This document shows, piece after piece, positions 16,812 through 24,627 of a stretch of DNA of 40,814 nucleotides. The notes under the pieces were generated by a model. The model made no database searches, was not told the origin of the DNA, and saw only the letters and a program-made list of their open reading frames with translations. The DNA comes from DMER01 sp003451645 (GTDB taxonomy: Bacteria; Pseudomonadota; Alphaproteobacteria; Micropepsales; Micropepsaceae): assembly GCA_031976175.1 (NCBI GenBank), contig DALYLR010000034.1, positions 1 to 40,814 of the forward strand, written 5' to 3'. The stretch's first letter is position 1. Each line of letters opens with the position of its first letter. The position numbers and the translations under genes are program-made.

Positions 16812-17151
16812 CGAGATCAGAAACCTTCACGTTGAGTTGCTGCGGGAGGATCGAGGCGACCGTCTTCAGGTACACGTCAGGCTTCTCGGCGCGCACGGTC
16901 TGGATCACCTTGACGCCGTGCTGCTCCCAGTCTGCGAGCATGTCGGACAGGAACGCTTCGCCCAGTTTGTTGCGTGCGCCTTTCGGGCGACCGGGATTTC
17001 CCGGCTTGAACTGGTGTTCCACCGGTGGAGTGCCGCCCCGTTTTTGCCCCGTATTATCGGGGGCGGCTTGCGTTTCCGCCGCAGGGTTGTCTAGGCCCGG
17101 CGTTTTCTGTGCCTTGGCTGCTTTTTTGGCAACCTTCGGTTTAGTGGTCAT
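16684..17151 (-). CDS. Small terminase-like / DUF5681-type protein (155 aa)
   Basis: Lys/Ala-rich disordered N-terminus (about residues 1-35), then FKPGNPGRPKGARNKLGEAFL (about 48-68), the diagnostic core of DUF5681-type proteins often found as terminase small subunits, then a helical C-terminal part. It probably recognises phage DNA and hands it to the ATPase. The ATG at 17151 begins one base after the previous stop; a TTG four codons upstream is possible. It overlaps the terminase ATPase gene by 128 bases. The DNA-packaging role is inferred from the domain and context. Confidence 0.75.
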   Translation of the reverse strand: MTTKPKVAKKAAKAQKTPGLDNPAAETQAAPDNTGQKRGGTPPVEHQFKPGNPGRPKGARNKLGEAFLSDMLADWEQHGVKVIQTVRAEKPDVYLKTVASILPQQLNVKVSDLDGLDDAELDRRIVALARALELEIGTGTAVVREGPAPKDQPLN

Positions 17152-17152
17152 G

Positions 17153-17416
17153 CTACGCCGCAATAAGAGTACAGACAGCGGACCCGCCCGTGACGCCTGA
17201 GGCTATCAAGCGATAGGCGGCACCGGGGATGTTGTGGGTGCCGATGGCGTCAGCGGTGAACGCGGTCGTTGCGGTCATCCATGTGGCGCCGTCGAGGGAG
17301 GCTTGCAGGGTGACCGTGATCGTGCCGGTGATGTCCACCTGATAGGCCACACCAGAGCGCCCGTTGGTGACAGGGCCGACTGTCTCGCTGTTGGCGTCGA
17401 TTGTGCCGGAAGCCAT
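17153..17416 (-). CDS. Small beta-rich, possibly virion, protein (87 aa)
   Basis: A Thr/Ala/Gly-rich protein with alternating hydrophobic residues (VAYQVDITGTITVTLQASLDGATW), predicted as a beta sandwich. No family is recognised. Composition resembles head-decoration or fibre-like domains rather than an enzyme. It shares one base (TGATG) with the stop of a second beta-rich gene and is followed after one base by the small-terminase-like gene. Confidence 0.65.
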   Translation of the reverse strand: MASGTIDANSETVGPVTNGRSGVAYQVDITGTITVTLQASLDGATWMTATTAFTADAIGTHNIPGAAYRLIASGVTGGSAVCTLIAA

Positions 17417-17931
17417 CAGAGGGGCAGCCAGGTCACGGTGACAGTGCCGGACACGATCATGGCAGCCTCGCCAGAAGCTGCCCAGCCGTCTGCAACGTTC
17501 AGATAGAGGTCATGGCTGTCGCCCGACAGGATCAGCAGCTCGGTCGCCACAGCCGTGGACGTGACAGACCCGTTGCAGTTCGTGACGGTCTGGCCGGTGA
17601 GGACGTTCTCGAACGCTGCCGTGCCGGAAAGCAGCGCAACCGCGCCGGAGGCAATGGTTGTGCCGAGGCCAAGGTCCGGTGTATCGGCCGTCACGTTGCC
17701 CTGTGTCTGCTTCAGGGCCACGCTGATCGAAGATCCGATGACCTTGATGGCCCCGGACGGGAACGTGAATATCTTCCGGCCAACACCAAGGTTGGCGCCG
17801 CCCGCAATAGCGGGAAGCGTCAGGCCGGTGAGGTCGATCACCGTGCGGCGGCCCGCATTGGCGAAGGTTTCTGCGCGAGGGCCAGCGGCCTGCTCTTGCA
17901 CATCGAAGGGGACATTAAGCAGGCGGGCCAT
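17416..17931 (-). CDS. Beta-rich putative virion decoration protein (171 aa)
   Basis: After a short N-terminal helix, the protein is Thr/Val/Ala/Gly-rich with repeated beta strands (GGANLGVGRKIFTFPSG, KVIGSSISVALKQTQG, ATELLILSGDSHDLYLNVADGW). This looks like a secreted or virion surface fold. No domain can be named. It overlaps the preceding gene by 17 bases and is coupled to the 87-aa beta-rich gene. Genes of this type next to terminase genes often encode head decoration proteins; that is inference here. Confidence 0.7.
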   Translation of the reverse strand: MARLLNVPFDVQEQAAGPRAETFANAGRRTVIDLTGLTLPAIAGGANLGVGRKIFTFPSGAIKVIGSSISVALKQTQGNVTADTPDLGLGTTIASGAVALLSGTAAFENVLTGQTVTNCNGSVTSTAVATELLILSGDSHDLYLNVADGWAASGEAAMIVSGTVTVTWLPL

Positions 17932-18226
17932 TGGGGTCTTCCTTTGCAGCCTTGATCACTTCCAGAGCCCGCACACTGGCCTCTAGGGCCAGGACGAGCA
18001 GCTCATCAACATCGCCGCGCCGGAGGGTCATAACCTTGTCCCCAACCACGCAGCGGACTTCATCGGAGATTGCCGGGAACGGACCATCCCCGCGCAGCAC
18101 AGCCGCAGCCAGTGTGATCTGGCTGGCAAACTCGTTCGACCAGTTGAACACCTCACCGCGCCAGTCGATGCGGCGGGCCGCGTCGTAATCTGCCCAGCGC
18201 TGGAAGTTGATCCGGCGAATGCTCAC
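17915..18226 (-). CDS. Hypothetical protein (103 aa)
   Basis: Begins at a GTG coupled by GTGA to the stop of the membrane protein gene; a GTG four codons upstream would extend it to 107 aa. N-terminal basic/aromatic section (RRINFQRWADYDAARRIDWRGEVFNW), then a helical C-terminus (VDELLVLALEASVRALEVIKAA). No recognised domain. It may be cytoplasmic and act together with the membrane protein encoded just before it. Confidence 0.65.
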   Translation of the reverse strand: MSIRRINFQRWADYDAARRIDWRGEVFNWSNEFASQITLAAAVLRGDGPFPAISDEVRCVVGDKVMTLRRGDVDELLVLALEASVRALEVIKAAKEDPNGPPA

Positions 18227-18444
18227 TTGTCGATCCACTTCACATTGCGAAGCAGCTTCAGCGTGCCGTAGGCCGCAAGAGCCGTCACAATCACCGGGAA
18301 ACCAAGCTCAGCAACTTTCGCTGCTTCAGCCGGCGCAAAGACGCCCCACACCAGCGAGCCGACAATCACAGCCCCGAGCAGGTCGAAGAACCACTCCATG
18401 AACCACTTGGCCGTGACCGGCTTGCCATCAATCTGAATACCCAT
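18223..18444 (-). CDS. Small two-helix membrane protein (73 aa)
   Basis: Two hydrophobic segments (about residues 20-37, LLGAVIVGSLVWGVFAP, and 45-62, ELGFPVIVTALAAYGTLKLL) with charged ends. The ATG has GGAGGG about seven bases upstream, one of the better ribosome sites in this block. Size and topology fit a holin-like or phage-encoded inner membrane protein, but the recognised lysis genes lie elsewhere (34.6-37.5 kb), so lysis function is uncertain. Confidence 0.7.
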   Translation of the reverse strand: MGIQIDGKPVTAKWFMEWFFDLLGAVIVGSLVWGVFAPAEAAKVAELGFPVIVTALAAYGTLKLLRNVKWIDK

Positions 18445-18457
18445 AGTCCCAGCCCTC

Positions 18458-18877
18458 CTAGGCGTTTAGTCCGATGTCGCGCCGCGCGACCTTCACGGAA
18501 ATGATTGCCCCGAGCAGCACGTCCGCGAGTTGCAGGGCGACAAGCAGGGCGAAAGTGATGGTCCCGAAGGCAGGCAGCAGCAGGAACGCCACCCCAGCCC
18601 CGCCAAGCAGGAACACGCTAAGCGTCTGGTCAACGAGGCCGCGCGTGCCGGTGTGCGTCGATTTGAGGCCTTCAAGCAGAAGGCACGAAATGCCGATCAG
18701 GATCAGCCCGGCGCCAGCGGAAACTCCCACATAGGCGCCGCTCGGGAGCTTGCCGCCATACAGCAGCGCTTCGTGAGAGCCGAACTGGCCGACGAGCATG
18801 TAGAGGGCCATCGGGATGACGAGAAACGGGGTAGCGCCAAGCACATGGCCCGTGGCGCGGAAAACTGAGCCGATCAT
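18458..18877 (-). CDS. Four-helix integral membrane protein (139 aa)
   Basis: Starts at MIGSVFRATGH (ATG at 18877); longer upstream reading is composed of unsupported sequence. Four hydrophobic segments are visible around residues 14-30, 45-67, 83-103 and 106-125, ending in a basic tail (VKVARRDIGLN). No known family. There is no clear ribosome site beyond a weak GGAAC. The gene stands apart from the upstream one by a 118-base gap with two hairpins, so it may be controlled separately. Confidence 0.65.
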   Translation of the reverse strand: MIGSVFRATGHVLGATPFLVIPMALYMLVGQFGSHEALLYGGKLPSGAYVGVSAGAGLILIGISCLLLEGLKSTHTGTRGLVDQTLSVFLLGGAGVAFLLLPAFGTITFALLVALQLADVLLGAIISVKVARRDIGLNA

Positions 18878-18917
18878 GTGGGTTCCGAAAGAAGGGTTCC
18901 CCTGACCAGAGGATGTC

Positions 18918-18948
18918 CTGCGGCGGGCGGGAGTTACACACGCCGCAG
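18918..18948. other. Inverted repeat with 8-bp stem in the 18.9-kb gap
   Basis: CTGCGGCG at 18918-18925 pairs with CGCCGCAG at 18941-18948 across a 15-base loop. It lies in the untranslated gap before the four-helix membrane gene on the minus strand. No T-run follows on either strand, so it is not a classical terminator. It may be an RNA structure or a protein-binding site. Confidence 0.45.
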
Positions 18949-18970
18949 CAATGGCCAGGGGAATGAGTTG

Positions 18971-18988
18971 CCGTCTTGGAGGAGACGG
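18971..18988 (-). other. Hairpin just after the acidic protein gene
   Basis: CCGTCT and AGACGG form a perfect 6-bp stem with a 6-base loop, starting eight bases beyond the stop of the acidic protein gene on the minus strand. The following sequence lacks a T-run, so it would be at best a weak or factor-dependent terminator. Confidence 0.4.
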
Positions 18989-18995
18989 TGAGGGA

Positions 18996-19631
18996 CTATT
19001 TGCGAGCAAACCACGGGCTGAAGCGCATCCGCTCCCCGCCCACGGGCTCAAGTTCTTTCTGTTCGGCCGCGTCGATCTGGTCAGACACCGCGCGCCAGTG
19101 GTCTTCGGTGCGCTCGACCTGTTCGTCGGTCATCTCGGGCTGTTCGGAGGCGTCTTCGCTGGCCGGGGCCGGGTCTGCAATCTGTTCGACAGCAGCGGTG
19201 ATTTCGGCTTCGGTGGGGGCTTCAATCACAGCTATGATTTCGGGCGAAGGCTCAGGCTCGCGGGCGCAGTCGGGCTGCTCGGAGAGCCAGTCCAAAATCT
19301 GGTCAGTATTCGTCGGAAGGCCCTGCGCTTCAGCTTCGGCGTCCGTCATTGCAGGCGGGTGTGGCTCAAAAAGCTCTTCCTCGACCGGGCTGTCAGCCAT
19401 AGCCACAGGTTCGTCAGCGGGGTAGCTTTCGGTGAGGTCGGAGAGTTCGACATCGACCGGATCGGCGGGAACGAACGTGCTGTCCTGCGGCGGTGCGGCG
19501 GGCTCTGGCTGGCCTTCGAGAAAGCGCAGGTAGGCGTCGGCTTGCTTCGTCACTTCGTGCGGCTGGAGGCCGGAAGTGGCCAGCGCAAACTTCAGCGCGT
19601 GGAAGCGGTTGTCGTTCGTGTCGATGCTCAT
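18996..19631 (-). CDS. Acidic Glu/Pro/Ala-rich hypothetical protein (211 aa)
   Basis: The first 40 residues (NDNRFHALKFALATSGLQPH) look like a small folded helical module. Most of the rest is low-complexity acidic sequence rich in Glu, Asp, Pro and Ala, with recurring motifs such as PEMTDEQVE. No domain is recognised. Strongly acidic, disordered phage proteins can be DNA mimics or protein decoys; nothing here proves that. The ATG overlaps the previous stop by ATGA. Confidence 0.7.
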   Translation of the reverse strand: MSIDTNDNRFHALKFALATSGLQPHEVTKQADAYLRFLEGQPEPAAPPQDSTFVPADPVDVELSDLTESYPADEPVAMADSPVEEELFEPHPPAMTDAEAEAQGLPTNTDQILDWLSEQPDCAREPEPSPEIIAVIEAPTEAEITAAVEQIADPAPASEDASEQPEMTDEQVERTEDHWRAVSDQIDAAEQKELEPVGGERMRFSPWFARK

Positions 19632-20149
19632 GTCGTGATCTCGATGATTGCCGCGCCGCGCGCCTCGTGGCCGCGTCCGGTCAGGGAAAAGTTGATGTGG
19701 GCTCGGACTTTACGCTCGGGGAACGTCACCACGCAGAACGCCGTGGCCTTGGAAATCTTCACGCGCTTCTGCGAGAGTTCTTTCCGCCGCAGACGGGCAT
19801 ACCCGAACGCCTGCTCTGCGACGTAATGATCGATGGATCGCAGGTCGTCCGCAGCCAGAAGCCCCTCGCCTTCTGACAGGAGGTGGCCGTACCGGACAAA
19901 CATGCGCTTCAGTTGCAGGTCAGCCGGGAGGAGGCTGCGCATGTCCGCTGCAATCAGATCCACAGCGCCCATCATCAGGAGGCCAGGATCAGGTGATCCG
20001 GCTACGGACGGCGCCAGCTTCGGCCAGAACATGCGCCAGAACGGCTCGCGCTTGCCAGCGGTGGCGGGGGATGGCGGGGATTTGGGGAGTAGCTTCACTG
20101 CGGGCGCAGCTTTCGAAGCTAGTGTTTGTGTCTTATGGTTCGTGTCCAT
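19628..20149 (-). CDS. Hypothetical protein (173 aa)
   Basis: Disordered, basic N-terminus rich in Lys, Pro and Ala (about residues 1-30), then a folded part with hydrophobic helices (LLMMGAVDLIAADMRSLLPADL) and a C-terminal basic mixed alpha/beta section (KISKATAFCVVTFPERKVRAH). No known family. The ATG at 20149 is preferred over a TTG two codons upstream. It follows the GIY-YIG-like gene after about 10 bases and overlaps the acidic protein gene by ATGA. Confidence 0.65.
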   Translation of the reverse strand: MDTNHKTQTLASKAAPAVKLLPKSPPSPATAGKREPFWRMFWPKLAPSVAGSPDPGLLMMGAVDLIAADMRSLLPADLQLKRMFVRYGHLLSEGEGLLAADDLRSIDHYVAEQAFGYARLRRKELSQKRVKISKATAFCVVTFPERKVRAHINFSLTGRGHEARGAAIIEITT

Positions 20150-20159
20150 CGTCAAGGCC

Positions 20160-20756
20160 CTATTTAGCGCCAGATACGGTCAAGAACCGCACGAGATCTT
20201 CTCGGAGCACAACCAGCCACCTGTTATTTCCAGTTTTTTTGCCTTTTGCTTTTAGCTTTCCGTCCTTCACGAGTTGGCGAACGTGCTTTTCCTCGCATGA
20301 AAGAACTTCAGCTATCTGTCTGACGCCAAAACCCAGATAATTAGGCAGCTTCGCAATCGCATCGGGAGGCACGTCGATTTCGGGGCTAGGAGCTTTCGGC
20401 ACTTTTTCGGGAAATGTGGCCCAGTAACTTCGCTTCAATGTGCAAACAGGATCATGCCGGAGATCTCTGAACACGCCGCCGATTTTCTCAGCGACCGGTA
20501 AAAGCCGCGCAACAGCTTCATCTGCGCTTATTAAAAACCATTCGCTATGCTGCCGTTCTTCTTTCAGCGCCGCGTGCATTTGGAACTCGCTTCGATGCCC
20601 GTCCGAGACTTCAAAATATCCGATCAAGTAAAGCGGCTCGGGTGAAAAATTTTGTATTGTCTGAAGCCGCCTTTCTGCCGGGCCAGTAGTCCAGCCAATC
20701 TTCACCAGCTTTGATGCAGGCGCTTCAAACAAATATACGCACGGTTTCTGCCTCAT
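20160..20756 (-). CDS. GIY-YIG-like (T5orf172-type) nuclease with C-terminal HTH (198 aa)
   Basis: The N-terminal 80 residues match the T5orf172/GIY-YIG-related fold: CVYLFEA at the start, LVKIGWTTGPAERRLQTIQ with the conserved KIG and Arg, then FQMHAALKEERQHSEWFL with the conserved His and Glu-Trp-Phe. Residues about 145-198 form an excisionase-type helix-turn-helix (GVRQIAEVLSCEEKHVRQLVKDGKL). The likely role is DNA binding plus nicking, as in mobile or homing endonucleases or phage recombination. The ATG overlaps the preceding stop by ATGA. A longer frame upstream on the same strand is a shadow of the 204-aa gene. Confidence 0.75.
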   Translation of the reverse strand: MRQKPCVYLFEAPASKLVKIGWTTGPAERRLQTIQNFSPEPLYLIGYFEVSDGHRSEFQMHAALKEERQHSEWFLISADEAVARLLPVAEKIGGVFRDLRHDPVCTLKRSYWATFPEKVPKAPSPEIDVPPDAIAKLPNYLGFGVRQIAEVLSCEEKHVRQLVKDGKLKAKGKKTGNNRWLVVLREDLVRFLTVSGAK

Positions 20757-21367
20757 TTCGCTATCCCGATGTGCGCAGCCGCTGCATCCAGTGCCTCGAC
20801 AATCGCGTCGACCATCCGAGCGTGCATCCTGCCGGTCTTCGTGAACCCGCAGACCGCCAGCCCTTGCGGGACCGAGCGCTTCCAGATCACGATGGCCAGC
20901 ACACCCGGCACAAGCCGCTGGTCCGTCACCGCGTCCTTTGCCGCGTTCAGGGCGTAGCGTCCGGGCTTCCTGCGGTCGCAGAGGGCTTCCATCTGGCCGT
21001 TGTGGATCTTGCCGCCATCGACCCGTTCCTTGAGTTCCGAGGCGCCTGTCTCGAGCGCTTCCATGTGCTCCCGGAGCGCGCCGGCCGCGCGGATGTGAAC
21101 GTCTCCGATCCCGTTGCGCGGGTCTTCGGCTAGCTTCACCAGCCAGTCCACTTTCGAGATGCGGGCGGCTTCTGTCTGCATCCGGGCAAGCAGCGCGGAG
21201 AAGTCGGCCTCGGTGCGTTCGGCCTGCGCCTGGCGATTGGTGAGGCGCCAGAGGGATACGCGGCGGCGCTGTTCCTCGGCGGTGTCCCCGCGCAGGATTG
21301 CACGCTGGATGCCCTCGTGCTGGGCCTGTGTCGCATTGGCGACCCGCTTTGCGGCTGCGGTGTTCAT
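20753..21367 (-). CDS. Hypothetical helical protein in replication block (204 aa)
   Basis: Charged helical N-terminal half (residues 10-110, repeated Ala/Glu/Arg patterns such as RQAQAERTEADFSALLARMQ), with a more compact C-terminal half (QRLVPGVLAIVIWKRSVPQG). No family recognised. It is coupled to a 30-aa membrane peptide in front and to the GIY-YIG-like gene behind, both by 4-base overlaps, so it belongs to the early leftward operon. Confidence 0.7.
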   Translation of the reverse strand: MNTAAAKRVANATQAQHEGIQRAILRGDTAEEQRRRVSLWRLTNRQAQAERTEADFSALLARMQTEAARISKVDWLVKLAEDPRNGIGDVHIRAAGALREHMEALETGASELKERVDGGKIHNGQMEALCDRRKPGRYALNAAKDAVTDQRLVPGVLAIVIWKRSVPQGLAVCGFTKTGRMHARMVDAIVEALDAAAAHIGIAK

Positions 21368-21456
21368 AGGACAAACTCCGTGATGAGAACGATTGCGCCG
21401 AACAGCCAGATGGCGATGCAGGCGGTGAGGAGGATGAGTTCGCGGGTGCGGGTCAT
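21364..21456 (-). CDS. 30-aa single-span membrane peptide
   Basis: Reads MTRTRELILLTACIAIWLFG and ends ITEFVL: a basic N-terminus followed by one hydrophobic segment of about 22 residues. Start and stop overlap both neighbours by ATGA. The exact coupling and the membrane-peptide pattern argue that it is translated. Function unknown. It is one of three such peptides in this block. Confidence 0.6.
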   Translation of the reverse strand: MTRTRELILLTACIAIWLFGAIVLITEFVL

Positions 21457-21710
21457 GCCCGCCTCCGGTGCGCCGCCTTGCGGGCCTCTTTCTCAGCGCG
21501 GGCCTTGGCCTCTTCGATGCCTGCGAGGATCAGGCGGATGTCGATGATCGGGCGCCGGGTCATGTGCGCGATCTGGTGAGGGTTGTAGCCTTCCTCCGAA
21601 AGCCGCTGGACATGCGGGCAATGGGGGATCTGGGATTGGGTGAACGTGCGGGCGTGGCGCTCGGCGCGGAGTTCGGCAATCGTCTGGACGGGATGGGTGC
21701 GGGCGCTCAT
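21453..21710 (-). CDS. Small HTH-like DNA-binding protein (85 aa)
   Basis: Start MSARTHPVQT at an ATG coupled to a 25-aa peptide. The region VQRLSEEGYNPHQIAHMTRRPIIDIRLI (about residues 35-62) has the spacing of a helix-turn-helix that recognises DNA, and the C-terminus is a charged helix with many Ala, Lys and Arg residues. It may regulate replication or early genes. The call is a structural guess, without a named family. Confidence 0.65.
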   Translation of the reverse strand: MSARTHPVQTIAELRAERHARTFTQSQIPHCPHVQRLSEEGYNPHQIAHMTRRPIIDIRLILAGIEEAKARAEKEARKAAHRRRA

Positions 21711-21784
21711 GCAGGCGTCCCTTCCAGCCCGAGGATGGCCATCGTGCCGATCAGGCAGATGAGGGGGATAAGGGCGAGGGTCAT
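21707..21784 (-). CDS. 25-aa single-span membrane peptide
   Basis: Reads MTLALIPLICLIGTMAILGL and ends EGTPA: almost entirely one hydrophobic helix. Its ATG overlaps the stop of the replication gene by ATGA and its stop overlaps the next ATG the same way. Function unknown. Coupling supports real translation. Confidence 0.55.
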   Translation of the reverse strand: MTLALIPLICLIGTMAILGLEGTPA

Positions 21785-22641
21785 GCGGCTTTCTCCTGTG
21801 CCGAGCGGATGTTGAAGCGGGCGTAGAGCTCGGCCGCGTAGGTCGCGCTTGGATGATCCGGGCGGAGCGGCAGGCCGAGGCGGTCGCCGGTCCACTCGCC
21901 GGTTTCAGCAAATCGCTGGAAGGCGAGTTCAATGCCGGTCAGCACTTGCGGTGCCGGCGCAGAAGGGGCTTTCGGGGGGAGGAAGTTTTCGAAGCGCCCG
22001 TTTTTCAACCAAGTGTCGAGCCCCTGATGAAACGCCGGGTCTGTCGCCTTGGCGTAGCGCAGGGCCGCTCGGGTCACATCCCGCAGGTCGTGGGCTTTCT
22101 CCAGCCTGCGAAGGATTTTCAGGCAGCCTGCCCGGTTGGTCTGAACACGCTCCCTGCCGTCCTTCGACCACTTCGCCCAGATCGTCTCAAGCGCAAGCTT
22201 CGCCACGTCCTTCGGCTGCTCTGGGGACGTATCTTCTGGTTCCTTCCGGTTTACTTCCGGTTCATCCTTATCTACAGCGGCAACTACTTGCCGTTCTATC
22301 GTACGCGATTTCGCCGGTCTAACGACGCTGGTTTGCCGTTCTATCTTTTGCTCCGGCAAATTCTGCCGGTCTAAAAACAGCAGCCGAAAGTGTGTTTCGG
22401 CCCCCTTTCCGCGACCCAAATACTTGGTGTCACGTGCAATCATTCCCTTGCGTTCAAGGGCGGTCAGGTGGTCCCTCAGTGAGCGGACGGACATGGACGC
22501 CTCTTTGGCAAGCCGCTCCTGATCCGGATTGCACTGGCCGGTGTGCCCATTGTAGGCATTTGCCAGAAGCATCAGGACCAGCTTTGTGGCTGGCGGCAGG
22601 TCTTCCACTTCAATTGCGGCCGCTACGGCTTGGATGCTCAT
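21781..22641 (-). CDS. Replication initiator-like protein with winged HTH (286 aa)
   Basis: Residues 1-90 form a MarR/phage-O-type winged helix: LPPATKLVLMLLANAYNGHTGQC, then QERLAKEASMSVRSLRDHLTALERKGMI. The middle (95-150) is disordered and charged. The C-terminal part (about 155-240) has TIWAKWSKDGRERVQTNRAGCL and LDTWLKNGRFENFLP, a pattern common in phage replication proteins. It probably binds the origin and recruits the DnaB-like helicase encoded immediately upstream in the same operon. Stop and start overlap by ATGA. Confidence 0.8.
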   Translation of the reverse strand: MSIQAVAAAIEVEDLPPATKLVLMLLANAYNGHTGQCNPDQERLAKEASMSVRSLRDHLTALERKGMIARDTKYLGRGKGAETHFRLLFLDRQNLPEQKIERQTSVVRPAKSRTIERQVVAAVDKDEPEVNRKEPEDTSPEQPKDVAKLALETIWAKWSKDGRERVQTNRAGCLKILRRLEKAHDLRDVTRAALRYAKATDPAFHQGLDTWLKNGRFENFLPPKAPSAPAPQVLTGIELAFQRFAETGEWTGDRLGLPLRPDHPSATYAAELYARFNIRSAQEKAA

Positions 22642-24041
22642 TCTGGCGCCCCTCTGTACATCTTGATGACTTCGCCGCCCGTCAGTTCGGAGGCATCTGA
22701 CAGAACGAGGTCCGTCTCGATGTCGATCCAGAGCTCGACGCTTCCCGTGCGGCCCATGCGGTTCTTTGCGACAATGCCCTCAACCTTGTTTTTCAAGGCG
22801 CGGCACTTCTTCTGCCACTCGTAGTGCTCTTCCTGATCCTGGAAGTCCGGCTCGGCGCGGGACACGTAATAGTGCTCCCGGTAGACAAAGATCACCTTGT
22901 CCGCGTCCTGTTCGATGGCGCCGGAGTCGCGCAGATCATCGAGGGTTGGCCGCTTGTCTTCCCTGCCCTTCAGGCGCGAAAGCTGGGACAGCAGGACAAC
23001 CGGGCAACCAAACTCCTTCGCAAGCGCCTTCATTGCGCTGGTTGTCTTGCCCACGGCGCGGGCGAAATTCTCGCCCCGGCTTGTCTCGATGGCCATGATC
23101 TGAAGGTAATCGACCACGATCAGGTCCAGCCCACCGAACCGCTTCTCAGCCGCTCGTGACCGGATACGCACATCCAGCGCAGACAGGCCGGCAGAAGGGT
23201 CAACCATCATCCGGGCCGTGACGCCTTTGGCAACTTCCTCCAAAGCGTCCAGATCGCGCGGGATGACCGTCAGGTTGTCGAGGTCACGGTAGGGCACATT
23301 GGCCACGCCTTCCCGCCTGCCCTCGGCAGCGAGCGTCCTGAGGCCAATTTGCTCCTCGCTCATTTCCTGAGAGAAGAACGCCACCTTTCCCCCAAACCGA
23401 GCCACGTTGTAAGCGATGTTCCGGGCAAGGCTTGTCTTGCCCATCGAGCTCGCGCCGGCAACAATCACCAGATCGCCCGGACGCATCCCGCCCATAAACG
23501 TGTCCAGCCGCAAAATGCCAGTCGGCAGGCCGCGCGGGCGGTTGTTAGCAATGGCGTCCCGAAGGTTGTGGATCAGGTCATAGGCAACCCCGTCCATGCC
23601 CTGCCATACGTCCACACCGTTGCAGGACCGGGACAGCTTGGACAGAGAGGCTTCAGCATCCGCCAGGATTTCGGCCGGCTCTGTGTAGCCATCACCGCCG
23701 ACAGCGCGGGTCTTGAGCTCTTCGCATAGCCGGATCAGTTCACGGCGCTGGAACGTGTCCATTACCATCTTGACGCAATCAGCAAGCTCAGGCGGAAAGA
23801 CGGCGCTTTCCGCCATCTCGGCAATATACTCCGCAGGCGCGCAGCGGGCCTCAATCAAAGCCGGTTCGGTCGCGGACATGTTGCGAGCCCGAAGCGACAG
23901 GATGGCATCCCAGATCCGAGCGTGGCGCAGATCGAAGAAGTGCTCAGGGCGCAGAGCATCCAGCAAGTGCCAGAACTCATCGCTGTAGATCGCGGCGCCA
24001 ATGATGCCAGCTTCGGCCTCTACACGGTTAGGGGCGGTCAT
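22638..24041 (-). CDS. dnaB: DnaB-type replicative helicase (467 aa)
   Basis: N-terminal DnaB domain (residues 1-110), linker, then a RecA-like core. Walker A GASSMGKT is at 196-203 and Walker B LDLIVVDYLQIM at about 305-316. The DnaB signature KRPTLDDLRDSGAIEQDAD is at about 363-381, and KNRMGRTG with the arginine finger follows. The length is that of normal DnaB. It unwinds DNA at the phage fork. It precedes the initiator-like gene, a common phage arrangement. The ATG overlaps the previous stop by ATGA. Confidence 0.95.
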   Translation of the reverse strand: MTAPNRVEAEAGIIGAAIYSDEFWHLLDALRPEHFFDLRHARIWDAILSLRARNMSATEPALIEARCAPAEYIAEMAESAVFPPELADCVKMVMDTFQRRELIRLCEELKTRAVGGDGYTEPAEILADAEASLSKLSRSCNGVDVWQGMDGVAYDLIHNLRDAIANNRPRGLPTGILRLDTFMGGMRPGDLVIVAGASSMGKTSLARNIAYNVARFGGKVAFFSQEMSEEQIGLRTLAAEGRREGVANVPYRDLDNLTVIPRDLDALEEVAKGVTARMMVDPSAGLSALDVRIRSRAAEKRFGGLDLIVVDYLQIMAIETSRGENFARAVGKTTSAMKALAKEFGCPVVLLSQLSRLKGREDKRPTLDDLRDSGAIEQDADKVIFVYREHYYVSRAEPDFQDQEEHYEWQKKCRALKNKVEGIVAKNRMGRTGSVELWIDIETDLVLSDASELTGGEVIKMYRGAPE

Positions 24042-24229
24042 GCTCTCGACTCCAGAAACAGGCGCTTCACGAGGGCAAAGTCCTCGGTCTTCCCGAGTGC
24101 AAACCAGCGCTTGCGGAGGGCTTCGAGGAAGGCAGCGTCTTGCGGTGACAGGGCGTCTTCCGCATCCTTACGGGCCTGCGTGCGGGCAACTGCGGCGGCA
24201 AATTCGTCGGAGTTGGTTGGCTTGCTCAT
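24038..24229 (-). CDS. Hypothetical small protein (63 aa)
   Basis: Charged, helical and cytoplasmic. The section DALSPQDAAFLEALRKRWFALG may fold as a helix-turn-helix, but this is uncertain. It overlaps the preceding stop and the helicase start, both by ATGA. No recognised family. Confidence 0.65.
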   Translation of the reverse strand: MSKPTNSDEFAAAVARTQARKDAEDALSPQDAAFLEALRKRWFALGKTEDFALVKRLFLESRA

Positions 24230-24609
24230 GCTGCCAGCCTCCCGGCGTGTGAAATCTCGCCAGTCTCGAGGAACGTCCTCAGCGCCGCCCTGTCAGGGAT
24301 CGTGTAGGGCATGCTCCACTTATGCTTCAGGGGCGGGACAATGTGCGCCGGCAGCTTCAGCCGCATAAGGCAAATCTGCGCCTTCATGGCGTTGTGCGTG
24401 GTGTTCGGGTATTCGGCCAGCATCACTTCGAGAAGGTGATTGGCCATCATGTCCCGCTTAAGCAGGACGCGCAGAAGGCGTGTCTGATAGAGCGAACACG
24501 GGGCAACAGTGACGCCCCAGACCTTGCCCGCAACAGCGTTCTCCAGGCTTTCAGCCCGCTGGCGCCAAAACTCGACCTGCTCTTCGAGGTCTTCGATGAT
24601 TGAGTTCAT
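24226..24609 (-). CDS. Hypothetical protein, coiled-coil N-terminus (127 aa)
   Basis: N-terminal coiled coil (LEEQVEFWRQRAESLENAVAG), then a helical DNA-binding-like domain (LRVLLKRDMMANHLLEVMLAEY ... NAMKAQICLMRLKLP) that resembles winged-helix regulators without a clear match. The ATG has GGGGAA upstream after an 18-base gap. It probably belongs to the replication or regulation block. Confidence 0.65.
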   Translation of the reverse strand: MNSIIEDLEEQVEFWRQRAESLENAVAGKVWGVTVAPCSLYQTRLLRVLLKRDMMANHLLEVMLAEYPNTTHNAMKAQICLMRLKLPAHIVPPLKHKWSMPYTIPDRAALRTFLETGEISHAGRLAA

Positions 24610-24627
24610 TTCCCCAGCCTCTTGTGT

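Noticed and set aside
17030..17060. Hairpin-like CCACCGGTGG near 17.02 kb as a regulator
   Set aside because: It lies inside the small-terminase-like gene and is short; GC-rich coding DNA gives such palindromes often.
20160..21374. A 404-aa minus-strand frame covering two genes
   Set aside because: Its first half is Arg/Gly/Pro-rich shadow sequence across the 204-aa gene; the true gene begins at 20756.
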